Translations under genes and position numbers: made by a program
The notes under the pieces: generated by a model
What the model was told of the DNA's origin: nothing
The model's database searches: none
The model's input: the letters and a program-made list of their open reading frames with translations, nothing else
Part shown: positions 51,318-58,654 of the stretch, one piece after another
Position numbering within the stretch: the stretch's first letter is position 1
Layout of the letters: every line of letters starts with the position of its first letter
Source of the DNA: Cladopsammia gracilis
Lineage: Eukaryota; Cnidaria; Anthozoa; Scleractinia; Dendrophylliidae
Assembly (NCBI GenBank): GCA_022457155.1
Contig: JAJGOT010000257.1
Span: forward strand, 499,001-563,000
Direction: 5' to 3'
Length of the DNA stretch: 64,000 nt

Positions 51318-51542
51318 ATGCCGAAAGGAAAACGACGACAACGTGCCCTGCGTCGATACGGAGTCAAAACACGACGACGACGACCCCGTAGTCGTCAACA
51401 AGGAGGCGTGTTTCCTTTACTGGCCTTGGCCGTGCCCGCCTTGATCGCCGCGGGTAAAGCGGCCGCCTTGGGTGCGGCGGGAGGCGCGGCGGGGTTCGGG
51501 GCCAAAAAAGCCTTGGAAGCCGCAACGCGTAAACGGAGGTGA
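51318..51542 (+). CDS. small virion-type protein with QQGGV site and hydrophobic segment
   Basis: 74 codons. Arg-rich head (residues 1-27), QQGGV at about 27-31, then FPLLALAVPALIAAGKAAAL and a Gly/Ala stretch, a plausible membrane-active or membrane-spanning segment, with a basic end. The plan matches adenovirus pX/mu (basic, processed at Gly-Gly), and a lytic role is possible. Confidence 0.6.
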   Translation: MPKGKRRQRALRRYGVKTRRRRPRSRQQGGVFPLLALAVPALIAAGKAAALGAAGGAAGFGAKKALEAATRKRR

Positions 51543-51582
51543 AAAACAAGAGAAGAGAGAAAAAAAAAAACCCGTCGTCGAG

Positions 51583-51589
51583 TATAAAG
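51583..51589 (+). promoter_or_regulatory. TATA box of the 51633 gene
   Basis: TATAAAG, exactly 50 nt before the ATG at 51633. A nearer ATG at 51598 lies only 15 nt from the box, so upstream of the expected start of transcription. Confidence 0.75.
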
Positions 51590-51632
51590 CGAGCACGATG
51601 TCTACGGACGGCGGTCGAACCGAGTGTGCGTC

Positions 51633-51956
51633 ATGCGTCGCATCCATCGTCAATTGCCCTTCTTGAAAAGTGTCTTGAAGGAAGCCGATCAGCATCGACG
51701 ACAAGAACGATTGCAATTAGCCAATGCGGATCAAATCAATGCCATCAGCGAATTGGCGATGAACACGTTACGGGGCACGGTCCCCCTGTCCCGCGCCAAT
51801 TATCGAGTGCTACTTCCCCACCGCCAGGCCTTGCGCGAGATGGCGAAAAAAAAGAATTCGATAAAAAGACGTCGAGAGACCATGCAATCGCAAACGGGGG
51901 CGGGTCTCTGGCGCGGGTTGAATTGCGTCTGCGAAAGAGCCCTCAAGTCGCGATGA
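51633..51956 (+). CDS. conserved-looking helical Polinton protein with QTGAG site
   Basis: 107 codons. FLKSVLKEADQHRRQERLQL, then INAISELAMNTLRGTVPLS and MAKKKNSIKRRRETMQSQ, followed by QTGAGLW near the end. This pattern (helical region, 'LRG.IPLS', basic stretch, Gly site) recurs in Polinton-type genomes. QTGAG fits the second adenain consensus (x-x-G-x before G). Likely a virion component. Its TGA overlaps the next ATG (ATGA at 51953). Confidence 0.6.
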   Translation: MRRIHRQLPFLKSVLKEADQHRRQERLQLANADQINAISELAMNTLRGTVPLSRANYRVLLPHRQALREMAKKKNSIKRRRETMQSQTGAGLWRGLNCVCERALKSR

Positions 51957-52225
51957 ATCGCGTGTCGCACCTTATAAGAAGAACGGAACGACGGGAACAA
52001 GAACGTCAGGCCACCTTACAACGCGTGGTGGAGACCTTGCAAAGTCGAAATCGAGACGTGGAGAGGCTCGAAAAAGAACTCGACACGCTTCGCGAGCGAT
52101 TGAGGCAAAAAGAGGACCACGTGGAGGTATTGTGTCAACATTTGCTGAATCTACGCGATCATCAACTCTGCCGCTACTGTCGAGTCTACGCCGACGTGTT
52201 GGGAGACGGAAGCGGCAAAGAATGA
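51953..52225 (+). CDS. coiled-coil protein with terminal Cys-x2-Cys
   Basis: 90 codons, started at an ATGA overlap. Residues about 10-65 form a long charged coiled coil (VVETLQSRNRDVERLEKELD); the end LCRYCRVYADVLG has one C-x2-C and may bind zinc in a dimer. Stop overlaps the next start (ATGA at 52222). Function unknown. Confidence 0.6.
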   Translation: MNRVSHLIRRTERREQERQATLQRVVETLQSRNRDVERLEKELDTLRERLRQKEDHVEVLCQHLLNLRDHQLCRYCRVYADVLGDGSGKE

Positions 52226-52893
52226 GCATGAGCGCGTTCCAGGCCCAAGCCGTCACCGACCCTCGACGGTTTCTCCAATTGCAAGAACAGTACAAGCAAC
52301 GGTTGATGGAAGACAGTCGATTGAATAAGGCGGCGACCTTGGCGGCCGAAGAAGACGTGTTGCTCAACTCCGACCTGGACCCGGGGCTCAAAGTCGCGTT
52401 GGCCAAACCCTTGGCGCGTCAAGTGCGCGTGTGGACCAAACGCGTCCGACAACCGGGCATGACGGCCCCGGGCACGGGCGTGGGGGCAACGGCGGCGGAG
52501 GAGGAGGATCTGGCCGAGGCGCCCATCTCCACCTTCCTCAAACACATGATAAAAGGACGCACCCCGTCGACACCCGCGCCAGGTCCAAAACCGGCCAAAC
52601 CGACGGGAACCCCGAAAAAGGTCAGCGTCAAGAAACTCACGACCCCGTCGGGCATTCCGAGACCCATCCGTCCGAGGCAACTTCCTTTTGACACGCCGGC
52701 GTCGGCACCCGGTCCGTCGACGTCCTCCTCCTCGTCTCTCAGCGGGACGTTGAAGAAACGAGCCAAACAGACGATAGGGAGTGTCGCGAAAAAGACCCAA
52801 CAAGTGATCCGAGACAAAGCCAAGGCGGCCCTCGAAAAAAGAGCGAGAAGGGAATTGGAGAAACTCAAGACGAGTTGGTTGGATTGGAAGTAA
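52222..52893 (+). CDS. Lys/Pro-rich protein of unknown function
   Basis: 223 codons. N-terminal helical part (RRFLQLQEQYKQRLMEDS; DLDPGLKVALAKPLARQV), a Pro/Thr/Lys linker in the middle, and a C-terminal basic helix (KAALEKRARRELEKLKTSW). Coupled to the gene before (ATGA) and to the PLA2 gene after (TAATG). Place and composition suggest a virion-internal protein. Confidence 0.6.
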   Translation: MSMSAFQAQAVTDPRRFLQLQEQYKQRLMEDSRLNKAATLAAEEDVLLNSDLDPGLKVALAKPLARQVRVWTKRVRQPGMTAPGTGVGATAAEEEDLAEAPISTFLKHMIKGRTPSTPAPGPKPAKPTGTPKKVSVKKLTTPSGIPRPIRPRQLPFDTPASAPGPSTSSSSSLSGTLKKRAKQTIGSVAKKTQQVIRDKAKAALEKRARRELEKLKTSWLDWK

Positions 52894-53267
52894 TGGGACG
52901 CGGTCAAACACCCAAACGAAAAAGGCAACGGGCTCCCCGCCGGCAAAGAGCCATTCGCGGAGGAAGTTTCGACCTTCAAAAGTTACTGGCCAAAACGGGG
53001 ATCGAATTTCATTGGCCGGGGTATCAATACATGGGCCCCGGAACGCATCTCGCCAAACGCCTGAAACGAGGGGATCCCGGCAAAAATCGATTGGATCGAT
53101 TGGCCAAGCAACACGACATCGATTACGGTCGTGCCAAGACGTTGCAGGACAAGTGGAAAGCGGACGAAAAAATGATCCGAGGGATTGCCAACCTGCCGGG
53201 AAAACACACCCTGACGGAGAAGATTGTGAAAAAAATCATGCAAGTCAAGAAACGTTTAAAATTGTGA
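52893..53267 (+). CDS. parvovirus-type phospholipase A2 domain protein
   Basis: 124 codons from the TAATG overlap. Basic head, then RAIRGGSFDLQK (residues about 19-30), an Ile-Arg-Gly-Gly-Ser site that matches the adenain consensus. The PLA2 core has PGYQYMGPGT (calcium loop, about 42-51) and RLDRLAKQHDIDYGRA with the catalytic His74-Asp75 and Tyr78. This is the VP1u-type phospholipase that parvoviruses use to breach endosomes, so an entry role is likely. Released from its basic head by the protease if the site is used. AATAAA follows at 53311-53316. Confidence 0.85.
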   Translation: MGRGQTPKRKRQRAPRRQRAIRGGSFDLQKLLAKTGIEFHWPGYQYMGPGTHLAKRLKRGDPGKNRLDRLAKQHDIDYGRAKTLQDKWKADEKMIRGIANLPGKHTLTEKIVKKIMQVKKRLKL

Positions 53268-53347
53268 AAGAACACTTTATTGTAAAAATCCAACGTTGCG
53301 TTTAAAGTTTAATAAAATCAACCACTTGTAAAATAAGTGTTTTTGTG
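53268..53347. terminator. convergent poly(A) region
   Basis: AATAAA at 53311-53316 on the plus strand and at 53281-53276 on the minus strand serve the convergent PLA2 and coiled-coil genes. Confidence 0.75.
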
Positions 53348-53926
53348 TCAGTTCACCAACTGTTTTTCGAGGGCTTGTAAGCGGGGATCCTTCTCGAAAT
53401 ACTCGGGGATAACAAATTCGCCCGCGTGCTTGTCCATCCCAGCCCGCAAATTGTATTTGGCCAATTTACAGGATCCCTCGCAACAGTTGGGTTCCCAGTC
53501 GTAACCGTGTCCCGTGTGGTAGGCGGCATCTTTCTCCTCTTCGCACTCCCTGCACAAAATTTGGTCCAACAAGAGATCGCAGCGCACTTGCCATTGCAGA
53601 CCCCGACGACGTTCCTCTTTCGTCTCTTTCAAGCACTGCGTTTTCTCCCGTTGCAACGTCTCGACTCGAGCGCGGGCCTCTTTCATATCTGTCGACCACT
53701 GCATTTTGTCCCGTTGGTAGGTCTCGATTCGAGCGCGGAGGGACGAGTTGTCGGTCTTCAAGGCCTCGACGCAACTCGGAATCTGGCTCCAGGGTACCCC
53801 ACTGAGTTGACACGTGACATCCGCCATGGCCTTTCGCAGGAACAGATTTTCTTTTTTCACTTCGTTCAATTCCTTGGTCAATAACACGTTTTTCACGGAC
53901 AACGGATCCATCGCGTACCCCAACAT
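53348..53926 (-). CDS. coiled-coil / Cys-rich protein, divergent from the variable-tail gene
   Basis: 192 codons (or from the second Met at 53911). The N-terminal 120 residues are coiled coil (KELNEVKKENLFLRKAMAD; ARARVETLQREKTQCLKE, in which a ~30-residue unit with 'R.ET.QR.K.QW/C' appears twice). Then CRECEEEKD and NCCEGSCKLAKY, a cysteine cluster that may bind zinc. A TATA-like CTATTTAATTC lies at about 53970-53980. Shares its promoter region with the 54159 gene, mirroring the RING gene at the left end. Family not recognised. Confidence 0.6.
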   Translation of the reverse strand: MLGYAMDPLSVKNVLLTKELNEVKKENLFLRKAMADVTCQLSGVPWSQIPSCVEALKTDNSSLRARIETYQRDKMQWSTDMKEARARVETLQREKTQCLKETKEERRRGLQWQVRCDLLLDQILCRECEEEKDAAYHTGHGYDWEPNCCEGSCKLAKYNLRAGMDKHAGEFVIPEYFEKDPRLQALEKQLVN

Positions 53927-53999
53927 CGTGCCCGTCCTTCTTTTCTCTCTATCTCTCGAGGCGAATTAAATAGAACGGGGTGGGGTGGCGAGAGACCCT

Positions 54000-54092
54000 G
54001 GGACGAGTGAAGAAATCAATACCCATACCCCCCCATGGGTACCCCGTTCCTTCCCGGCATGCATCGTCCTCCTTCCCGAGGGTATAATAAGA
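54000..54092 (+). promoter_or_regulatory. right copy of the ~95-bp promoter module
   Basis: Nearly identical to 39724-39820 on the opposite strand, with the same words in the same order: 'gacgagtgaagaaatcaa', 'acccatacccccccatgggtacc', 'cgttccttcc', 'ggcatgcat', then TATAATAAGAG (54083-54093). It drives the variable-tail gene. Confidence 0.8.
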
Positions 54093-54158
54093 GCAAGGGG
54101 TTCCCACCGTTTTTTTCACCCTTCACTCAGTTGTTACGAGCTCTAGTGAAAAACAAAC

Positions 54159-54404
54159 ATGGCGTCCAACAAAGTGGTCACACCCTCGGTGGTGGAAGTC
54201 ATGCGTGCCAAGCGAAAACGTGTCATGGATGAGAAGGAGACCCGGGCCGCCAAACGCGTGAAAGTGGAACCGGAGGGAGAGAATCCATCCCACACTGCAT
54301 CGCTTCCCCATGGAGAGTCTTATTGGGATTATTTACCCATCATCCTCCAAGAACGCATCCTGGATTTGGCGGCCAGGCAATTGCACCGCGAACGCATGGC
54401 ACGG
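54159..54404 (+). CDS. common first exon of a variable-tail gene (F-box-like end)
   Basis: 82 codons, ending exactly on a codon boundary at CGG|GTATGT, a strong splice donor. Basic nuclear-signal-like stretch (RAKRKRVMDEKETRAAKRVK, residues about 15-34), then YWDYLPIILQERILDLA followed by a basic helix (HRERMAR). The 'LP..LQ..IL..A' pattern is F-box-like, which would link the protein to a Cullin ubiquitin ligase; weak evidence. The TATA box is 76 nt upstream in the promoter module shared with the polymerase unit, so it is probably early. If the donor is not used, translation runs into module 0. Confidence 0.75.
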
Positions 54405-54638
54405 GTATGTTTCGACCTTGTATTTCATCGTGTTTGCCAATTTCATAAATGGGTCAAATATTCAGTCAGATGTGTCGGTTGCAACCATTGCTCCCGTCGA
54501 CGGCGTTACGGGGCCATCGATCAATTATTAACCAAAGTGCGTTCCATCCAAAACCCCCATTCAGCCCATTGGACCAATGGCTATTGCAATGACTGCCACG
54601 ACGATTTGATGCAATCCCGGAAACTTTGTAACCTTTAA
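54405..54638 (+). CDS. variable tail module 0 (read-through form)
   Basis: In frame with the first exon without splicing, stop at 54636-54638. Begins VCFDLVFHRVCQFHKWV (C-x4-W), then CVGCNHC and YGAIDQLL, and has an extra C-terminal YCNDCHDD. Same core as the six spliced modules, so the unspliced message also makes a family member. Confidence 0.7.
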   Translation, partial: VCFDLVFHRVCQFHKWVKYSVRCVGCNHCSRRRRYGAIDQLLTKVRSIQNPHSAHWTNGYCNDCHDDLMQSRKLCNL

Positions 54639-54663
54639 TTTTTTTTTCCTCTTTAACTACAAG

Positions 54664-54795
54664 GTGATGGTCGAAATCCGCACCTTGCTTCGCTGTCCTG
54701 TCACGCAATGGGTGCGACCCTCTCCCAGTCGACGATCGTTTATTGTGTGGGACCTCTCTTGCCTCTACTGCCGGCGACGTGTTGTTAATCTGTAA
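54664..54795 (+). CDS. variable tail module 1
   Basis: Follows acceptor 'ctttaactacaag'. Phase 0, 43 residues, stop TAA at 54793. RCPVTQW gives C-x4-W, then CLYCRRR and an early stop, the shortest tail. Confidence 0.7.
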   Translation: MMVEIRTLLRCPVTQWVRPSPSRRSFIVWDLSCLYCRRRVVNL

Positions 54796-54819
54796 TTTTT
54801 TTTCACCCCACAAACACAG

Positions 54820-54981
54820 ATCACGGCACAGTTACGGGACTTGTACCTCTGCCCACGCTCGCTATGGTTGAACACCGAAAAACATACGAACAATCCTACG
54901 GTGTGCCAACATTGTAGCCGTAAAGTCTTCAAGGGCAAAATTGATCGTTTGATTAAAAGAAGGAAACGCGGAGATCACTAA
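54820..54981 (+). CDS. variable tail module 2
   Basis: Follows acceptor 'caaacacag' after a pyrimidine tract. Phase 0, 53 residues, stop TAA. LCPRSLW gives C-x4-W, then VCQHCSRK and GKIDRL with a basic end. Confidence 0.75.
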   Translation: MTAQLRDLYLCPRSLWLNTEKHTNNPTVCQHCSRKVFKGKIDRLIKRRKRGDH

Positions 54982-55010
54982 TTTTCATTTTTTTATTTCA
55001 CACTGTACAG

Positions 55011-55151
55011 TTGATTTTAGAAATACAAGACTTGCCCGTTTGCGCCGTTTCTATTTGGGGCGATCCCACTCCGTCATCGTATTGTCAACATTGTTTGCGA
55101 CGATGGACAGACGGGGACATTGACGATCGTTTTCTTCTCCGTTTCTTTTAG
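55011..55151 (+). CDS. variable tail module 3
   Basis: Follows acceptor 'cacactgtacag'. Phase 0, 46 residues. VCAVSIW gives C-x4-W, then YCQHCLRR and GDIDDRF. Its stop TAG (55149-55151) is also the AG acceptor of module 4, so the two share bases. Confidence 0.75.
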   Translation: MILEIQDLPVCAVSIWGDPTPSSYCQHCLRRWTDGDIDDRFLLRFF

Positions 55152-55397
55152 TTGATGCAAGAACTCGGGCAATCCGTCGTGTGTCCGTGCACCAAATGGG
55201 TCACCAATCCCGCGTTGCCTTATTGTCAACATTGTCGACGCATAGAACTGTTTGGGCGACTCGATTTTCTCGTCGTCCATTCCCTCGATTGGGCTCACGA
55301 CGACTTTATGGACAGACACGACGCCGTTTACAACGATGATCACCTGATTGCTTTTGCGGACAAACGTTTAAATTTACGTTTTTATCAACACGTGTAA
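55152..55397 (+). CDS. variable tail module 4
   Basis: Starts right after the TAG that ends module 3 (pyrimidine-rich 'ctccgtttcttttag'). Phase 0, 81 residues, the longest tail. VCPCTKW gives C-x4-W, then YCQHCRRI and GRLDFL, plus an acidic extension. AATAAA lies at about 55421. Confidence 0.75.
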   Translation: MMQELGQSVVCPCTKWVTNPALPYCQHCRRIELFGRLDFLVVHSLDWAHDDFMDRHDAVYNDDHLIAFADKRLNLRFYQHV

Positions 55398-55446
55398 TTA
55401 TTTTTTAAAAAACAATCGTGAATAAATTTTGTTGTTGTTTTTTCAG

Positions 55447-55608
55447 ATTCTGGATCAATTGCTGTCTTTTCGCGTTTGCCCCTTGTACCTATGGTCCACG
55501 CGATCCTTCTTTCTTTCCTATCCATGCTGCCATTGCGTGCGGGGACTGGGCCTGGGAACCATTGACGATTGGTTGAAATACAAAAAGCGACAAAACCACT
55601 CAACGTGA
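55447..55608 (+). CDS. variable tail module 5
   Basis: Follows acceptor 'gttgttttttcag'. Phase 0, 53 residues, stop TGA. VCPLYLW gives C-x4-W, then CCHCVRG and GTIDDWL. Confidence 0.78.
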   Translation: MLDQLLSFRVCPLYLWSTRSFFLSYPCCHCVRGLGLGTIDDWLKYKKRQNHST

Positions 55609-55623
55609 CTTCCCTTTTTTCAG

Positions 55624-55830
55624 GTCATGACGCAATTAAAATCCCTGATCGTGTGTGGCTTCCGACAATGGACCACCCGCAGTGCCGATCCCTGGATTCT
55701 ATGCAACCATTGCATTCGGTATTTTGCTCTCGGGTCCATTGACGACTGGCTCGCAAAGAACAAACCGCCGCCACCCAGAAGCTATTGGGGTGAAATCTAC
55801 AACACACGAACAAATCCATTCATGAATTGA
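55624..55830 (+). CDS. variable tail module 6
   Basis: Follows acceptor 'cccttttttcag', only 15 nt after module 5. Phase 0, 68 residues, stop TGA. VCGFRQW gives C-x4-W, then LCNHCIRY and GSIDDWL, plus a Pro-rich end. ATTAAA near 55873, inside the terminal repeat, may end the message. Confidence 0.78.
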   Translation, partial: VMTQLKSLIVCGFRQWTTRSADPWILCNHCIRYFALGSIDDWLAKNKPPPPRSYWGEIYNTRTNPFMN

Positions 55831-55856
55831 ACTCACGTTACCGCATGTAAATTCTT

Positions 55857-56312
55857 GTTTCGTTGTGTGACTATTAAAAAGGCATTTTTTGCGTTATTTT
55901 CGGATTTTTTTCTGTCTCTCTGGCCGAGCGGGATCTGGGACCCACCCCCGATGCCTGAGCTCGCGATCCCAAAAAAAGGTTATTTCCGGTCAGCGGTCTT
56001 TTCCTGAGCCCGCGATCCAAAAAAAATTATTTCCGGTCAGCGGTATCTGAGCCCGCGATCCAAACGGGGTTACTTCCGGTCAGCGGTCTCCCACCCTCAG
56101 GCAAGCGCCACCCAAGGTCACTTCCGGTCACTCTCAAACCCCCACCCCTCCCCCCAATTTTTTTTGCCTCACTCTCATGCCAAACCATGATGTCATCCTT
56201 TTCAACTCGGCCTCTGATTGGCTGACCGGCTCTTAATGAGATGCAAATGAGATGCTAATTATATGTACTCGCTCCTGATTGGCTCCCTAGGTCGTGAGCG
56301 AGCTATACTACT
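55857..56312 (-). repeat. right terminal inverted repeat
   Basis: The reverse complement matches the left end from AGTAGTATAGCTCG inward: 199 bp near identical (56114-56312), then a longer middle carrying tandem repeats, then matching inner blocks to about 55857 ('tcgttgtgtgactattaaaaagg'). Confidence 0.93.
55954..56090 (+). repeat. three ~45-bp tandem repeats in the right terminus
   Basis: Three units with 'ctgagc.cgcgatcc' and 'ttccggtcagcggt' at about 55954-56001, 56002-56046 and 56047-56090. The last block echoes the 'cacttccggtcac' of the outer repeat. The left terminus lacks this array. Confidence 0.8.
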
Positions 56313-57400
56313 CTCAGTGATGTTTATTTGTATTATTGATGAGCTATTGATGATTTACATTTCACAACTGTTAGTCTGTCACACATTTACAGATTAGTCG
56401 ATGATTTATTCCGCGAAATAACGCTTTTTAAAAGGCAGAAGAGAAAGAAAATTGAAAACCACGCGGTTCACGACATTGTTGTCTCCGACTGATCTTCCCG
56501 CAAAAAGTCAAACAAAACAGACGACTGGGAAGAGACTGGGACGAAACTGATAGCATGTTAGTTCTACAGTAAATAACTTCTGTCTTGGTATAACGGCCAA
56601 ACGGCCTTCGCGTTATTAATTAAGAAAAAGGTGAAGTCCAGACAACTGATATTAACTGAGAATAACTCGTTCAATCGATTAGCTATTTTTAGACCCCAAA
56701 ATATTTAAAACTCTTTCATTTTATTCCGGGACAGAAACGTCATCCCATTCCATTCCGATAATTCCTTGGGGATCATTTCACTTTGTGTTCAGTTCTATTA
56801 AGGGATCATTTGGCGTCGGGATCATACTTCCACCTCTCGACACTTTAAAGTTCCGTGTTTAACTTACCCTCTGAATGCCTTGAAACTTTTCTGACGTAGC
56901 TTTTATCTGGGCTGAGAATTAGCTGTCAATCTATGACAAAATCACATCAAACAGTAATAAAGGCTTACGTGAGCCTTAACGTGGTTGGTTGCAAATATGT
57001 TTGCAAGGATAAATTAACATAGAAACCTTCACGACGGATCGAGTTTTCTTTCTAAATTTAACTATAAAATCCAAAATGCTCAACCAAAAAACAACTGCGG
57101 AAGAAATATAAAAATTACATGGTGGAATTCTAACGACAAAGTTTGGCATTTACAGGGAAGATAAAAGTAAAAATGTTATTTAAAAGTCGCTACATGACGT
57201 AATTAAAGGCTCCTAAGAGCCACTCGTAAATACAAAACAACCTTTGGACCCTCCCCTCTCCTACGCGTCTTGCTCCACCTATCCCCTCTCCCCCTCAATC
57301 CAATGCCGCCTCCAATGGTAAGCCAGGTGACCATCACAAACATTATCGCATTTGGGACGTGAAAAATATATGCGGAAGCCTTATACACTGGTCAGCGGAA
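56313..57400. other. no gene recognised
   Basis: AT-rich host DNA right of the integrated element. No supported coding region. Confidence 0.45.
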
Positions 57401-58571
57401 TTAAGGTGTTTCCCTCCAGTTTCCATGTAGCCGCACCGACCATTTTTAAGCAGCCGTTTAACTAACTTTCCTTTATTGAATTAGTATGAAACTTACACAA
57501 AATATTGTGCTTAGTTTGAAGTTTATATGATTGTAACAACTTTGTAAATCGGATTTAAAATTGCGGAGATAAACGGGAAACATTGAAATCACTTGAGTCT
57601 AAATTCCCAGCGATTGCGATGGCATCTAGAAAAATCAAAACTATTACGATAAACTATGACATATGGCAAACAAAATATCTAAAAATTAGAAACTTTTGTC
57701 AAGCCGATTTTGAGTAAATCAGAAAAACATTTCGAACTTGTGATTTTGCATGTGTATGAGCACATCTACAAAATCCTCAATTAAGCTTATAAAAGTTTAA
57801 TTTCTCAATCTCAAATTTACGCCAAAATGTGTGTTTATAGTATGAGATGAAACTATGAAAGTTTGCAAGCGTTTCTCGTTTTATTTTTGGAGATTCTTTT
57901 TTCTATAGGAAACCATAACGTATCCATAGTTTTTTGACTGAGTCCTTGATATTGTAGTTTTAGCGCTTTTCTATATATTTCAAAAACCGCGAGATAGATT
58001 TTTTTTCAAACTTTTATAGTCGTTTCTTTATAATATGAACAGCATTATCTCGAAGTTTCATCTTGATTGAAACATTGCAACATGGTCAAATAAAATAATA
58101 AAGTTCACCCAAAACGCGATTGAGACTTTGTGTTTTGATTGCACGGTTGAAGGCGCGCAAAGACGCTTTAATTAATTAATTCAGGTGAAGCGCAACGCAT
58201 TTCTGCGTGACCATCATGTTTTGCGGAGTAATGTTTAGGGGCGCTGTGTTCCACGTTATTTTTATCATTCCCACGAATTTCAGTGGGACGTTTATTTGAA
58301 AGCAGTTGCTGGGAATTTAGACTCAAGTGATTTCAATGTTTCTCGTTTATCTCCGCAGTCGCTGGGAATTTAGACTCAAGTGATTTCAATGTTTCTCGTT
58401 TATCTCCGCAATTTTAAATCCGATTTACAAAATTGTTACAATCATATAAACTTCAAACTAAGCACAATACTTTGTGTAAGTTTCATACTAATTCAATAAA
58501 GGAAAGTTAGTTTAACGGCCGATTAAAAATAGTCGGTGCGGCTGCACGGAAACTGGAGGGAAACACCTTAA
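57401..58571. mobile_element. 1.17-kb TTAA-bounded element with long inverted repeats
   Basis: Ends TTAAGGTGTTTCCCTCCAG and its complement, with arms of about 220 bp. TTAA at both edges suggests a piggyBac-type target. The interior is AT-rich with no ORF. The right arm contains a ~50-bp direct duplication (58308-58412) built on 'cgctgggaatttagactcaa'. Confidence 0.75.
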
Positions 58572-58654
58572 GGAAGGAGGGACGGACGGACGGACGGAAG
58601 GAAGGAAGGAAGGAAGGAAGGAAGGAAGGAAGGAAGGAAGGAAGGAAGGAAGGA
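58572..58654 (+). repeat. (GGAC)n(GGAA)n microsatellite
   Basis: About four ggac units followed by about 15 ggaa units, adjoining the TTAA element. Confidence 0.95.

Larger units (their letters stand above)
34663..56312. mobile_element. Polinton/Maverick-class integrated virus (adintovirus-like), 21.65 kb
   Basis: Bounded by terminal inverted repeats starting AGTAGTATAGCTCGCTCACG on both sides. Encodes all hallmark genes: protein-primed PolB, retroviral-type integrase with chromodomain, adenovirus-type cysteine protease, FtsK/HerA-type packaging ATPase, and capsid candidates. Also present are PLA2, GRF and RING zinc proteins and small basic proteins. Base composition is clearly GC-richer than both flanks. 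Nearly all genes are open; one frameshift is seen (near 45470). The six bases outside each end (CTTGGC / CTCAGT) do not match, so the expected 6-bp target duplication is not visible. Confidence 0.95.

Noticed and set aside
51598..51666. Short ATG-started frame just before the 51633 gene
   Set aside because: It begins only 15 nt after the TATA box, so upstream of the expected transcript start, and overlaps the real start in another frame.
34663..56312. Adenovirus proper or a herpes-type virus
   Set aside because: Presence of a retroviral-type integrase, long terminal repeats and single-gene late promoters fits Polinton/adintovirus instead.
58572..58654. CRISPR-like array
   Set aside because: It is a plain GGAC/GGAA microsatellite with no spacers.
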